Below are positions 1 to 8,684 of a stretch of DNA of 64,000 nucleotides, one piece after another. The stretch is from Micromonospora sp. WMMD1082 (GTDB taxonomy: Bacteria > Actinomycetota > Actinomycetes > Mycobacteriales > Micromonosporaceae). How positions within the stretch are numbered: position 1 is the first letter of the stretch; each line of letters opens with the position of its first letter. The notes beneath the pieces were generated by a model. The model made no database searches, was not told where the DNA came from, and was given only the letters and a program-made list of their open reading frames with translations. Made by a program: the position numbers and the translations under genes. The stretch is from assembly GCF_029626175.1 (NCBI RefSeq), contig NZ_JARUBM010000002.1, positions 4,729,001-4,793,000 of the forward strand, read 5' to 3'.

Positions 1-1178
1 CCGAGCGCGGCCACCAGGCCGAGCACCACCACGACGGCGGCGACGGCGAGGCGCCCGCTGCCCTCACCCGCCAGCCGGGACCACAGCGCGGCCAGCCGGG
101 AGCGCCAGTCGTCGCCGCCGTTCGAGGCCGCCCGGCGCCGACCGCGAGTCGGTGCGCCGCCCTCCGGCAGCCGGGCCCAGGTCGGCCGCTCGGGCGGGCG
201 GACGGCCGCCACCACCATCGTCGGCTGGGACACGGCCGGGCCGTCGGGCACGGGGGAGAGCCTGGCGGTGTGGCTGTTCGGGTTGCCGAGGCCGTCCTGG
301 GCCACCCGCACCTCGGCCAGCAACGTGCCGGCGTCGGCGGGGCGGGCCGTCGGGTCGCGCCGGGTCGCCCGGGCGACCAGGTCGTCGAGCACCCTCGGCA
401 GGCCGGGCACCAGCGTCGACGGCGCGGGGACGTCCCGGTCGACGTGCTGCCAGGCGATGTCGATCGGCCGGTCACCGTCGTACGGCACCCGGCCGGTGAG
501 CATCTCGAACAGCACGATGCCCGTCGAGTAGACGTCGGTGCGGGCGTCGGCGCGGCCGTCGGTGACCAACTCGGGAGCGACGTACGCCACGGTGGCCATC
601 AACTGGTTGCCGCTGTCGTGGTCGGTGCTCGCCTCGACCGCCCGGGCCAGCCCGAAGTCGGTCACCTTGACCACGCTGTCGACGAGGTTGGCCGGGCCGC
701 CGCTGGGTGCCTCGGCGACCAGCACGTTCTCCGGCTTGACGTCCCGGTGCACCAGCCCGGCCCGGTGGGCAGCGGTGATCGCGGCGAGCATCTGCTCGGT
801 GATGGCCAGCGCCTCGTCCGGGTTGAGCCGGCGTCGCTCGGTCAGCACCTCGCGCAGCGTGCGCCCGCGGACGTACTCCATGACCAGGTACGGCCGCCCG
901 GCGTGGTTGCCCTGGTCGTAGACCGCGACCACGTTGGGATGGGTGAGCCGGGCGATCGTCTTGGCCTCGTCGGTGAACCGGTCGACGAAGCTGGCGCGCC
1001 CGGCCTGGCCCGGCGGGCCCTGGGTCGAGTGGATGATCTTTACGGCGACGGTGCGTTCGAGCCGCTCGTCGGTGGCGGTGTACACGGTCGCCATGCCGCC
1101 ACGGGCCACGCGACCGCGAATGCGGTAGCGCCCGTCGATCAGCGAGCCCAGCAACGTGTCGGCGACCTGTGTGTCCAT
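1..1178 (-). CDS. Ser/Thr protein kinase, PknL/PknB type (3' end outside window)
   Basis: Membrane-anchored Hanks-type kinase that phosphorylates Ser/Thr residues of cytosolic proteins. The ATG at 1178 begins MDTQVADTLLG, and the frame stays open to the window edge (392 codons seen). Kinase motifs are intact: glycine loop at about residues 22-33, VAVK with K47, HRDVKPEN at 144-151 and DFG at 174-176. A hydrophobic run (LAVAAVVVVLGLVAAL) at the window edge is probably the single membrane span. Any extracellular domain, such as PASTA, lies beyond the window. The gene is divergent from an Rv2175c-like gene, as pknL is beside Rv2175c in Mycobacterium tuberculosis, where PknL phosphorylates Rv2175c. 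That synteny makes a PknL-like role likely, but the missing C-terminus leaves the subtype open. Confidence 0.9.
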   Translation of the reverse strand, partial: MDTQVADTLLGSLIDGRYRIRGRVARGGMATVYTATDERLERTVAVKIIHSTQGPPGQAGRASFVDRFTDEAKTIARLTHPNVVAVYDQGNHAGRPYLVMEYVRGRTLREVLTERRRLNPDEALAITEQMLAAITAAHRAGLVHRDVKPENVLVAEAPSGGPANLVDSVVKVTDFGLARAVEASTDHDSGNQLMATVAYVAPELVTDGRADARTDVYSTGIVLFEMLTGRVPYDGDRPIDIAWQHVDRDVPAPSTLVPGLPRVLDDLVARATRRDPTARPADAGTLLAEVRVAQDGLGNPNSHTARLSPVPDGPAVSQPTMVVAAVRPPERPTWARLPEGGAPTRGRRRAASNGGDDWRSRLAALWSRLAGEGSGRLAVAAVVVVLGLVAAL

Positions 1179-1342
1179 CGGCAGGCAGTCTATGTGTCGG
1201 GGGATGATGGTCGAACAGGATGCTACCGCCGGGCGCGGGTTTGCGGGTCCACCACGCGCACAGGGTGACGGTTCGTGCTGCTCAGCGTGGCTGTCGGGAG
1301 GTCGTTGACCCGGAGTGGGGGTGACGTGGCAGGGTGTTGCGC

Positions 1343-1726
1343 GTGACCGAATCCGTACCCGCCGAGGGCGCCGTGCCCGGGCCCGGCCCCGCCGACCCGG
1401 CGGCCTGGCTGACCCTGCCGGACGTCGCCGAGCGGCTCGACCTGCCGATCAGCAAGGTCCACCAGATGGTCCGGGACCGGGAGTTGATCGCGGTACGCCG
1501 CGACGGCGTCCGCCGGATCCCGGCGGATCTGGTGGCCAACCGCACCGTGCTCAAGCACCTGCCCGGCGTGCTCACCCTGCTGGCCGATGCCGGCTACGAC
1601 GACGAGGCCGCGCTGCGCTGGCTCTACGAGACCGACGACACGCTGTCCGGCCGTACGCCCGCCACCGCCCTCGCCGGCGACCAGGCCCGCGAGGTCAAGC
1701 GCCGCGCCCAGGCCCTCGGTTTCTGA
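1343..1726 (+). CDS. Rv2175c-family DNA-binding protein
   Basis: Small winged-helix-like DNA-binding protein. In mycobacteria the homologue is a substrate of the neighbouring kinase PknL, whose phosphorylation lowers DNA binding. The central segment WLTLPDVAERLDLPISKVHQ followed by MVRDRELIAVRRDGVRRIPA has the expected helix-turn-helix and wing pattern, and the C-terminal half is helical. An upstream GTG at 1334 is in frame, but the purine-rich AGGG at 1331-1334 sits at Shine-Dalgarno distance from the GTG at 1343 (VTESVPAEG), so 1343 is preferred. It is divergent from the kinase gene across about 165 bp and ends 4 bp before the convergent prenyl synthase gene. Confidence 0.85.
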   Translation: MTESVPAEGAVPGPGPADPAAWLTLPDVAERLDLPISKVHQMVRDRELIAVRRDGVRRIPADLVANRTVLKHLPGVLTLLADAGYDDEAALRWLYETDDTLSGRTPATALAGDQAREVKRRAQALGF

Positions 1727-1730
1727 GGGG

Positions 1731-2813
1731 TCAGTCGGCGCGGCGGGTGGCGGCGATGGCCAGGTCGACCAGGGCCTGGCGGGCCTCGGTGTCCAGGTCG
1801 ACGGCGGTCAGCGCGGCGAGCGCCGCGTCGGTCAGCGTGACGATGCGTTGCTCCGTGCGGGCCAGCGCGCCCGTGGCGACGATCAGCTCCCGCAGCCGGG
1901 CCGTCCCGGCGGCGTCCAGGCCCGGGTCGCCGAGCCCGCCGAGCAGCAGCGCGCGATCGGCCTTGTCGGCCGCCTCCAGCGTCGCCGCCACCAGGTAGGT
2001 CCGCTTGCCCTCGCGCAGGTCGTCACCGGCCGGCTTGCCGGTCTGCGCCGGGTCGCCGAAGACGCCCAGTACGTCGTCGCGCAGCTGGAACGCCTCACCC
2101 AGCGGCAGCCCGTACGCCGAGTAGGCGATGCGGACGTCGGCGGGGGCGTCGGCCAGCGCCGCGCCGATCAGCAGCGGCCGCTCCACGGTGTACTTGGCCG
2201 ACTTGTACCGGGCGACCTTGCCGGCCCGCTCCAGCGAGGTGTCGCCGCTGGCCTGGGTCACCACGTCGAGGTACTGCCCGATGGTGACCTCCGTGCGCAT
2301 TTCGTCGAAGTCCGGCCGGGCGCGGGCCACCGCGCGGGGATCGAGCCCGGCGGAGTGCAGCAACTCGTCGGACCAGACCAGGCACAGGTCGCCCAGCAGG
2401 ATCGCCGCGGCGTCGCCGAAGGCGTCCGGGTCGCCACCCCAGCCGGCCGAGCGGTGCCGGGCGGCGAACCGCCGATGCACCGCCGGTTCGCCCCGGCGGG
2501 TGTCCGAGCGGTCCATGAGATCGTCGTGGATCAGGGCGCTGGCCTGGACGAACTCCAGTGCGGAGAGGGCGGTCACCACCGGGTCGGTGTCCACCCCGCC
2601 GGCGCCCCGGTACCCCCAGTAGGCGAAGGCTGGCCGCAGCCGCTTGCCCCCGCCCAGCACGATCGCCTCGATCGCCTCGGCGACCGGCGCCAGGCCACCG
2701 TCGACGCCGGCCATCCAGGATCGCCGGCCGGCGAGGAAGTCCGACAGCGCCCTGTCGACGCGTTGGCGCAGGCTGGCACGGTCGACGGGGGAGACGGGAG
2801 CAGCGTGGGTCAC
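1731..2813 (-). CDS. Polyprenyl (GGPP/FPP-type) diphosphate synthase, IdsA-like
   Basis: Trans-isoprenyl diphosphate synthase condensing IPP with allylic diphosphates to make FPP/GGPP-length chains. The 360-residue protein has GGGKRLRP (about 54-61), the first aspartate-rich motif DDLMD (97-101) in HDDLMDRSDTRRG, and the second motif in FQLRDDVLG (about 246). The gene starts with GTG at 2813 (VTHAAPVSP). It converges with the Rv2175c-like gene and diverges from metF, as in mycobacteria (idsA2 region). It could supply GGPP for the carotenoid genes a few kb away or for other isoprenoids; product chain length cannot be read with confidence. Confidence 0.9.
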   Translation of the reverse strand: MTHAAPVSPVDRASLRQRVDRALSDFLAGRRSWMAGVDGGLAPVAEAIEAIVLGGGKRLRPAFAYWGYRGAGGVDTDPVVTALSALEFVQASALIHDDLMDRSDTRRGEPAVHRRFAARHRSAGWGGDPDAFGDAAAILLGDLCLVWSDELLHSAGLDPRAVARARPDFDEMRTEVTIGQYLDVVTQASGDTSLERAGKVARYKSAKYTVERPLLIGAALADAPADVRIAYSAYGLPLGEAFQLRDDVLGVFGDPAQTGKPAGDDLREGKRTYLVAATLEAADKADRALLLGGLGDPGLDAAGTARLRELIVATGALARTEQRIVTLTDAALAALTAVDLDTEARQALVDLAIAATRRAD

Positions 2814-2990
2814 GTCCCGACGCTAGTAGGTCGACGGGCGCCGCGGCGACTCAGCCACGTTCCGGCGCGTCGTCCGGCCGCTGGTCACGGGCCGGTCGGC
2901 CGGCGTCGTGCGGCCCCGGGTCGGCCCGCTGCGCGGTCCCCTGCCGTCCCCACCCCTGGGAAGCCGGTGGGTGCGCCCGGACCGGCCCGC

Positions 2991-2996
2991 TAGAGT
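2991..2996 (+). promoter_or_regulatory. -10 element of a leaderless metF promoter
   Basis: TAGAGT lies 6 nt before the GTG start of metF. With the usual 6-7 nt from -10 to +1, transcription would begin on the start codon itself, and no Shine-Dalgarno sequence precedes it. Leaderless mRNAs are common in actinobacteria. Confidence 0.55.
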
Positions 2997-3002
2997 CGGT
3001 GC

Positions 3003-3920
3003 GTGGCGCTCGGTCTTCCATCGGTCCTCCCGAATCCGCAACCGGCGATCGGGGAGCTGATCCGCGACCGCCAGCCGACCTTCTCCTTCGAGTTCATGCC
3101 GCCGAAGACGGAGCAGGGGGAGCGGCAGCTCTGGCAGGCGATCCGCGAGCTGGAGGCGCTGCGCCCCTCGTTCGTCTCGATCACCTACGGCGCCGGTGGC
3201 TCGACCCGGGACACCACGGTCGCCGTCACCGAGCGGATCGCCACCGAGACCACCCTGGTGCCGATGGCCCACCTGACCGCGGTCGACCACTCCGTCGCCG
3301 AGCTGCGGCACGTGATCGGCCGGCTGGCCGGCGCCGGGGTGCGCAACGTGCTGGCGGTACGCGGCGATCCGCCGGGCGATCCCACCGGCGAGTGGATCCC
3401 GCATCCCGATGGCGTGCACTACGCCGAGGATCTCGTCCGACTCGTCCGCCGCTCCGGGGACTTCAGCGTCGGCGTCGCCGCCTTCCCGTACCGGCACCCG
3501 CGCTCACCGGACGTCGCCACCGACACCGAGCACTTCGTCCGCAAGTGCCGGGCCGGCGCGGAGTTCGCGATCACCCAGATGTTCTTCGACGCCGACGAGT
3601 ACCTCCGCCTGCGCGACCGGGTCGCCGCCACCGGCTGCGAGACCCCGATCCTGGCCGGGGTGATGCCGGTCACCCGGATCGGCACCATCGAACGGTCGGT
3701 GCAGCTGTCCGGGGCACCCTTCCCGCCGGCGCTGGCCGCCCGCTTCGAGCGGGTCGCCGACGATCCGGAGGCGGTCCGCCGGCTCGGCATCGAGCAGACC
3801 AGTGAGATGTGCCGGCGGCTGCTCGACGAGGGCGTTCCCGGGATCCACTTCATCACCTTCAACCGGTCCACCGCGACCCGGGAGATCTGGCAGAACCTGC
3901 GGGTGGGCGCCACGACGTGA
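3003..3920 (+). CDS. metF: Methylenetetrahydrofolate reductase
   Basis: FAD-dependent enzyme reducing 5,10-methylene-THF to 5-methyl-THF for methionine synthesis. The 305-residue length fits bacterial MetF. The TIM-barrel signature FSFEFMPPKTEQG is near the N-terminus (about 23-35), with the catalytic Glu in that strand, followed by SITYGAGGSTRD, VRNVLAVRGDPPG, FAITQMFFDADEY and PILAGVMPVTRI in the family order. The GTG at 3003 is chosen because a TAGAGT -10 box ends 6 nt upstream, suggesting a leaderless message. It is followed after 43 bp by a CDP-alcohol transferase gene on the same strand. Confidence 0.95.
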   Translation: MALGLPSVLPNPQPAIGELIRDRQPTFSFEFMPPKTEQGERQLWQAIRELEALRPSFVSITYGAGGSTRDTTVAVTERIATETTLVPMAHLTAVDHSVAELRHVIGRLAGAGVRNVLAVRGDPPGDPTGEWIPHPDGVHYAEDLVRLVRRSGDFSVGVAAFPYRHPRSPDVATDTEHFVRKCRAGAEFAITQMFFDADEYLRLRDRVAATGCETPILAGVMPVTRIGTIERSVQLSGAPFPPALAARFERVADDPEAVRRLGIEQTSEMCRRLLDEGVPGIHFITFNRSTATREIWQNLRVGATT

Positions 3921-3963
3921 CACCCGGCGCGCGACACCTCAGCGCCGCCGTGACGGTTGAACC

Positions 3964-4653
3964 GTGGTGGGCAGACAGCTGAACTGGAACGAGTACGCCA
4001 CGGCGTGGGCACGGCTGCACGGCGGGTTCGATCCCCGGGCCGCCACCCCCGTGGTGCGTGGCTGGCTGCGCTTCTCCTACCACGTCGGGTTCCTGCTGGG
4101 CCGGCTGCGGGTCGGCCCGACCGCGGTGACGGTGGCCGGGGTGCTGCTCTGCCTCTGCGTACCGCTGCTCGCGGTCCGGCCGGGCGACGGGCCGTTCCTG
4201 GCCGCGCTGTTCGTGCTGCTCGCCTCGGTGGCCGACAGCGTCGACGGTGCGGTGGCGGTGGCCACCGGCCGCACCACCCGGCTCGGCTACGTCTACGACT
4301 CGCTGGCCGACCGGATCGGCGAGGCGGCCTGGCTGGTGGCGTTCTGGCTGGTCGGTGCGCCGGGTGCGCTGGTCGCCGCGGGCGGTGCGCTCTCCTGGCT
4401 GCACGAGTACGTCCGGGCCCGCGCGGTTGCCGCCGGCATGCGGGAGATCGGCGCGGTCACCGTGGGGGAGCGCCCCACCCGGGTCTGCGTGGCCGTGGCC
4501 GGGCTGCTGCTGGCCGGCCTGACCGGCCTGATCGAAGCGGACCTGGCCGCCGGCACCATCACCATGGCGACCGCGGTCTGGGTGCTGCTGGCCGCCTTCG
4601 GGCTGGGGCAGCTCCTCTCCGCCGTCCGCCGGGCGCTGATCGACGCCGGCTGA
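3964..4653 (+). CDS. CDP-alcohol phosphatidyltransferase family membrane protein
   Basis: Multi-pass membrane enzyme of the family that moves a phospho-alcohol from a CDP donor to a second alcohol in phospholipid or inositol-phosphate synthesis. The 229 residues hold about five or six hydrophobic segments. The motif DSVDGAVAV...GYVYDSLAD (from about residue 84) keeps the four metal-binding aspartates in the correct D-x2-D-G ... G-x3-D-x3-D spacing. The arginine normally after the conserved Ala in DGxxAR is replaced by Val. This could alter specificity or mark a divergent subfamily. GTG start at 3964. Substrates are unknown. Confidence 0.85.
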   Translation: MVGRQLNWNEYATAWARLHGGFDPRAATPVVRGWLRFSYHVGFLLGRLRVGPTAVTVAGVLLCLCVPLLAVRPGDGPFLAALFVLLASVADSVDGAVAVATGRTTRLGYVYDSLADRIGEAAWLVAFWLVGAPGALVAAGGALSWLHEYVRARAVAAGMREIGAVTVGERPTRVCVAVAGLLLAGLTGLIEADLAAGTITMATAVWVLLAAFGLGQLLSAVRRALIDAG

Positions 4654-4663
4654 GCCCGGCGGC

Positions 4664-6151
4664 CTACCAGGCGGGGCCGATCGCGTCGGCGACGATCTGC
4701 GCGGACAGGGCCACCATCGGCAGGCCGCCGCCGGGGTGGCTGGAGCCGCCGACCAGCCACAGGCCCCGGGCCGGGCCCCGGTTGGCCGGCCGAAGCAGGC
4801 CGCCGGCCGTGCCGTAGATGGCCCCGCCCGGCGCGCCGGTGGATCCGGCCAGGTCGGCCGGGGTACGGATGTCGCGGAACACCAGCCGGTCGCGTACGTC
4901 CACCCCCCGCTCGGCCAGCACGTCGAGGATCCGGTCGGCGTACGCGGGCGCCAGCCCCGGCCGGCGCCAGTCGACCGCTCCCGGGGCGGTGCCCTGGCGG
5001 GCGGCGTTGACCAGCACGAACCACGCCTCGTGTCCGGTCGGGCGGACCGCCGGGTCGTCCGCGACGGTGACGAAGACCGTCGGGTCGGCGGCCGGGCGGG
5101 ACCGTACCCCCCGCCCGGGGCCGCCGAAGACGGCGTCGAACTCGGCGTCGTGGTCGCGCGGGAAGAAGACGTTGTGGTGCGCCAACCCGGAGTCGCCGCG
5201 TACGCCGAGCAGCAGCACGAAACCGGCCAGGCTGCGGTCGGTCAACCCGGCCAGCCGGCGCGGGTCGGGCAGCAGGTCCCGGTAGACGGTGAGCGCGTCG
5301 ACGTTGGCCACCACCACGTCGGCCGGGACCGGGGCGTTCTGCCCGGCGACGCGTACCCCGTGCACCCGGCCGCCGACGGCGTCGATCCGGGTGACCGTGG
5401 CGCCGGTGCGCATCACCACCCCCAGGTCCAGGCAGCGCGACAGCAGCGCGTCGGCGAGGGTGCCCAGCCCGCCGCGCAGGTACCAGCCGCCGAAGGCCAG
5501 CTCGGCGTAGGGGACCGCGACCAGCGCGGCCGGCGCGCGGCGCGGGTCGGCGCCGGTGTAGGTGGCGTACCGGTCCAGCAGCATCCGCAGCCGGGGGTCG
5601 GAGATCAGGGCGCGGCCCAGCCCGCGCAGGCTCTGCCCGGGCCGGATCGCGGCCAGGTCGCCCAGCCGCCAGGCCAGCCGGGCCAGGTCGCGGGGGGAGT
5701 CGACGCGGCGGCGCAGGATGTCGCCCTCGGCGGCCCGCCACACCCGGGCGGCGCGCCGCCACAGCCGCTGCCAGTCGGCGGCGGCCCGGTCGCCGAGGGC
5801 CGCGCCGACGCGGGCGGTGAACTCGGCCGGGTCGGCGCAGGAGTCGAGCACCGGGCCGCCACCGGGGAAGACGTGCCGCACGATCGGGTCCAGCGGCACC
5901 GGGTCGAGGTACTCGTCGAGCTTCGCCCCGGTCGCCTCGAACAGCTCGTGGAAGACCTCGGGCAGGGTGAGCAGGCTCGGGCCGGTGTCGAAGTGGAACG
6001 ACCCCTCGGGGGTGTCGCGGGTGTGCCGGCCGAGCTTGCCGCCGACCGTGTCGGCGCGTTCCAGGACGGTCACCTGGTGCCCGGTGACGGCCAGCCGGGC
6101 CGCGGCGGCCAGGCCGCCCACCCCGGCGCCGACGACCACGATCCGCGCCAT
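4664..6151 (-). CDS. Carotenoid desaturase/oxidoreductase, CrtI/CrtD-like
   Basis: FAD-dependent phytoene-desaturase-family oxidoreductase, 495 residues. The N-terminus carries the Rossmann motif VVVGAGVGGLAAAARLA and FERAD-like VLERADTVGGKLG; the C-terminal family motif appears as LWLVGGSSHPGGGLPMVALS. The gene order with a DUF422 hydratase and a GT2 glycosyltransferase suggests it acts at the carotenoid end group, as a CrtD-type 3',4'-desaturase, rather than as the primary phytoene desaturase. In Salinispora, sioxanthin genes are spread over several loci and one resembles this cassette. The assignment between CrtD and CrtI activity rests on context. It is the last gene of the minus-strand cassette. 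Confidence 0.85.
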   Translation of the reverse strand: MARIVVVGAGVGGLAAAARLAVTGHQVTVLERADTVGGKLGRHTRDTPEGSFHFDTGPSLLTLPEVFHELFEATGAKLDEYLDPVPLDPIVRHVFPGGGPVLDSCADPAEFTARVGAALGDRAAADWQRLWRRAARVWRAAEGDILRRRVDSPRDLARLAWRLGDLAAIRPGQSLRGLGRALISDPRLRMLLDRYATYTGADPRRAPAALVAVPYAELAFGGWYLRGGLGTLADALLSRCLDLGVVMRTGATVTRIDAVGGRVHGVRVAGQNAPVPADVVVANVDALTVYRDLLPDPRRLAGLTDRSLAGFVLLLGVRGDSGLAHHNVFFPRDHDAEFDAVFGGPGRGVRSRPAADPTVFVTVADDPAVRPTGHEAWFVLVNAARQGTAPGAVDWRRPGLAPAYADRILDVLAERGVDVRDRLVFRDIRTPADLAGSTGAPGGAIYGTAGGLLRPANRGPARGLWLVGGSSHPGGGLPMVALSAQIVADAIGPAW

Positions 6152-6169
6152 GCCGCGCCCTCCCAGGCT

Positions 6170-7297
6170 CTAGCCCACCGGACGGCCCCGCCAGGACAGG
6201 CGCCGCCGCTTGCGCAGATGGTACGACCGTAGGGTCAGCCAACCGAGGACCGCGACCGACACGGGGTGGCCCAGCGCGTCGGGCCACGCCCGCCCGCCGG
6301 TGGCCCGGGCGCTGACCAGCCGCCCGGCCACCCCCGCCAGGTACGCCAGGCCGGCGATCCCGGCCACCGCCGGCGCGCCGGCGAGCAGCGCCACGCCGGC
6401 GACCAGCGGCGGTGCCGTGTAGAGCAGGAGCAGCAGGGTGACCACCCCGGCGGCGGCGACCGGGTGCCCGAACGTCGCCCAGAGCGACTTGGTGTAGCCG
6501 TCGCGCAGCTGCGGCCAGTCCTCGTACATCCGGCAGGTGGCCAGCCGGGAGCCGTCGGCGAGGGCGATCCGGTCGCCGGACCGCTTCACCGCCCGGGCCA
6601 GCTCGATGTCCTCCAGCACCCGGTCGGCGACCGCCGCGTGCCCGCCGGCCCGCAGGTAGCCGGCCCGGTCCACGACCAGGAACTGCCCGCCGGCCGCGGC
6701 CAGCGACGGCCGGGGCGAGCGCTCCATCGCGCGCAGCGGCAGGAAGGTCAGCCACAGCCACTGCAACAGCGGCTGCACCAGCCGGTCGGCCACGCTCCGC
6801 ACCACGATCCTCGGGTACGGCGACAGCAGCGTCGCCCCGGCGGCACGCAGCTCGGTCACCGCCGCCGCCACGGCGTACGGGCCGAGCACCACGTCGGCGT
6901 CCACGAAGACCAGCGCGGTGGCCGACTCGCCGGCGCGGGTGGCCAGCTGCCAGCAGGCGTGCGGCTTGCCCAGCCAGCCCGGCGGCGGCGCGGTCCCGGT
7001 GAGCAGGGTGACCCGGGGCTCGCCGGCGGCCACCGCGCGGACCACCTCGGCGGTGCCGTCGGTCGAGCCGTCGTCGAGCACCAGGACGCGCAGGCCGGGC
7101 ACGCCGCGCTGGGCGAGCAGGGCGCGCAGGCACGGGGTGACCCGGGTGGCCTCGTCGCGCAGCGGCAGCAGCACCGCCACCGTCTCGGTGACCCGCACCG
7201 GCCGGTCGGTCGGGCGGCGCAGCCACCGGCCGGCGTTGACCACGGTGTGCGCGGTCAACGCGGCGACGCCGAGCAGCAGGACGAGGGCGGCGGTCAT
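6170..7297 (-). CDS. GT2-family glycosyltransferase, probable carotenoid glycosyltransferase (CruC-like)
   Basis: Membrane-bound glycosyltransferase, 375 residues. It has an N-terminal hydrophobic anchor, a GT-A core with VLVLDDGSTDGT and LVFVDADVVLGP (metal and nucleotide-sugar binding), an acceptor/catalytic region VLEDIELARAVKRSG (ED motif), the basic WPQLRDGYTKSLWATFG segment, and two or three C-terminal membrane spans. The ATG overlaps the stop of the CruF-like gene (ATGA), so the two are translationally coupled. By context it would add a sugar to the 1'-hydroxyl that the CruF-like protein introduces on the carotenoid end. The sugar donor cannot be inferred. Confidence 0.8.
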   Translation of the reverse strand: MTAALVLLLGVAALTAHTVVNAGRWLRRPTDRPVRVTETVAVLLPLRDEATRVTPCLRALLAQRGVPGLRVLVLDDGSTDGTAEVVRAVAAGEPRVTLLTGTAPPPGWLGKPHACWQLATRAGESATALVFVDADVVLGPYAVAAAVTELRAAGATLLSPYPRIVVRSVADRLVQPLLQWLWLTFLPLRAMERSPRPSLAAAGGQFLVVDRAGYLRAGGHAAVADRVLEDIELARAVKRSGDRIALADGSRLATCRMYEDWPQLRDGYTKSLWATFGHPVAAAGVVTLLLLLYTAPPLVAGVALLAGAPAVAGIAGLAYLAGVAGRLVSARATGGRAWPDALGHPVSVAVLGWLTLRSYHLRKRRRLSWRGRPVG

Positions 7298-8115
7298 GCC
7301 GCGACGTCGACCGGGGAGTGGGGCGAGCCGGCGTCGCGGTCACCGGCCCGTCGGGCCCGCAGCAGCGTGACCGCGAGCGGCACCGCGACCACCGCCATGC
7401 CGGCGGCGCCCCACAGCGCCGAGGCGGGCAGGTCGAGGAAGACCGCGTGGGCCAGCACGCTGGAGCCGTACGTCCACAGGTAGAGCGCGTACATCGGATG
7501 GTCGCGGGCGTCGGTGGTGGCCACGGTGGGCCCGGCGAGCGGGCGCAGCGCGGTCATCATCAGCACCGCGAACAGCAGCCATCCCAGGTAGTTGCTGACC
7601 GGGATGCCGGGCAGCCCCGGCAGCGCGGGGGTGGGATCGCGCCACACCCAGTGGCCCTCGGCCACCATCTGCGGGTCGAGGAAGAGATCCCAGGCGGCCA
7701 GCCCGACCGTGGCCAGCGCGATCCGTGCCGGCGTGCCGAGGGTGAGCCGGGTCGCCGCCAGCCAGGCCGGCCAGGCCATCCAGGTCCAGGCCAGGGGGAT
7801 GATCAGCGGCACCCCGGCCAGCCTCGGGCCGAGTTGACCCGAGTAGTCGTAGCTGCCGAACGGGAAGCCGGTGGCCACGCCGAGCGCCTCGATGGCGAAC
7901 CCGCCGCCGGTGGCCACCGCGACCAGCGCCACCGCCGCCCGCGGCCCCCGGCTGGCCAGCGCGTGACCGACCGAGAGCAGGTAGCCGAGCACGACGGTGG
8001 CCACGGTCAGCCGGGCCCGGGTCGCCCCGCCGGTCAGCGGGTAGCAGACCTGCGCCAGCACCAGCAGGGCCAGCAGGAGCCAGACGCAGGCCCGGGTCGG
8101 CGACCGTCCGCTCAT
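7294..8115 (-). CDS. cruF: Carotenoid biosynthesis protein, CruF/DUF422 family (1',2'-hydratase)
   Basis: Integral membrane protein of about 273 residues with seven or eight hydrophobic segments. DUF422 members include CruF and bacterioruberin-type hydratases, which add water across the 1,2 double bond of a psi end group. Features typical of the family are GFPFGSYDYSGQLGPRLAGV, IPLAWTWMAWPAW, WDLFLDPQMVAEGHWVW and GIPVSNYLGWL. The frame is open far upstream, but the ATG at 8115 (MSGRSPTRAC) overlaps the stop of the preceding GNAT gene by ATGA and is the natural start. The downstream ATGA overlap is with the glycosyltransferase gene. Confidence 0.85.
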   Translation of the reverse strand: MSGRSPTRACVWLLLALLVLAQVCYPLTGGATRARLTVATVVLGYLLSVGHALASRGPRAAVALVAVATGGGFAIEALGVATGFPFGSYDYSGQLGPRLAGVPLIIPLAWTWMAWPAWLAATRLTLGTPARIALATVGLAAWDLFLDPQMVAEGHWVWRDPTPALPGLPGIPVSNYLGWLLFAVLMMTALRPLAGPTVATTDARDHPMYALYLWTYGSSVLAHAVFLDLPASALWGAAGMAVVAVPLAVTLLRARRAGDRDAGSPHSPVDVAA

Positions 8116-8684
8116 GGCCGGGCGGGCGGGGGTGTCGGCCCCGGTGCGGGCAGCGGCAGGTCCCGGCCGAGCACGCCGAACGGGCGTTCGTCGCCGGGAA
8201 AGCGGAAGTCGCGCAGCACGTCGACGAAGCCGAACCGGCGGTACAGCCGCCAGGCGCGCGAGGTGCGCTCGTCGGCCTCCGGGGTGGACAGCAGGGTGGT
8301 CACGCCCTCGGCCATGGTCAGCAGGGCGCGCAGCTGCCCGGCGCCCAGCCCGTGCCCCTGTGCCGGCGGCCGTACGTGCAGTTCGACCACCTCGAAGCAG
8401 TCGGTCAGCCAGCGCAGCCGGGTCGCCGGATCCAGCGCCCGCCACACCTGGTCGTGCCACCACTGGCCGGGACCGCCGACGTAGCCGTACCCGAAGCCGG
8501 CCAGGTGGCCCTCGCTGGTCAGGCTGGCGACGGCGCGGAAGCCGGGCCGGCGCACGTGGGTGGCGATGTAGCCGCGACGGGCCTCCAGCAGGTCGGCGCG
8601 GTAACCCATCGCCTCGCCGTAGACGGCCACCACGTCGTCCAGCCGCCGGAGAAGATCGTCCGGTGTCCACCGCACCAACCTCAT
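8112..8684 (-). CDS. GNAT-family N-acetyltransferase
   Basis: 190-residue Gcn5-related acetyltransferase. The acetyl-CoA binding region is visible as VVELHVRPPAQGHGLGAGQL (R/Q-x-x-G-x-G/A type loop) in mid-protein, followed by WRLYRRFGFVDV near the C-terminus. The ATG at 8684 overlaps the stop of the CrtA-like gene, and its own stop overlaps the CruF-like ATG (ATGA), so it is embedded in the carotenoid operon. Whether it modifies a pigment precursor or is a passenger cannot be said; the substrate is unknown. Confidence 0.8.
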   Translation of the reverse strand: MRLVRWTPDDLLRRLDDVVAVYGEAMGYRADLLEARRGYIATHVRRPGFRAVASLTSEGHLAGFGYGYVGGPGQWWHDQVWRALDPATRLRWLTDCFEVVELHVRPPAQGHGLGAGQLRALLTMAEGVTTLLSTPEADERTSRAWRLYRRFGFVDVLRDFRFPGDERPFGVLGRDLPLPAPGPTPPPARP

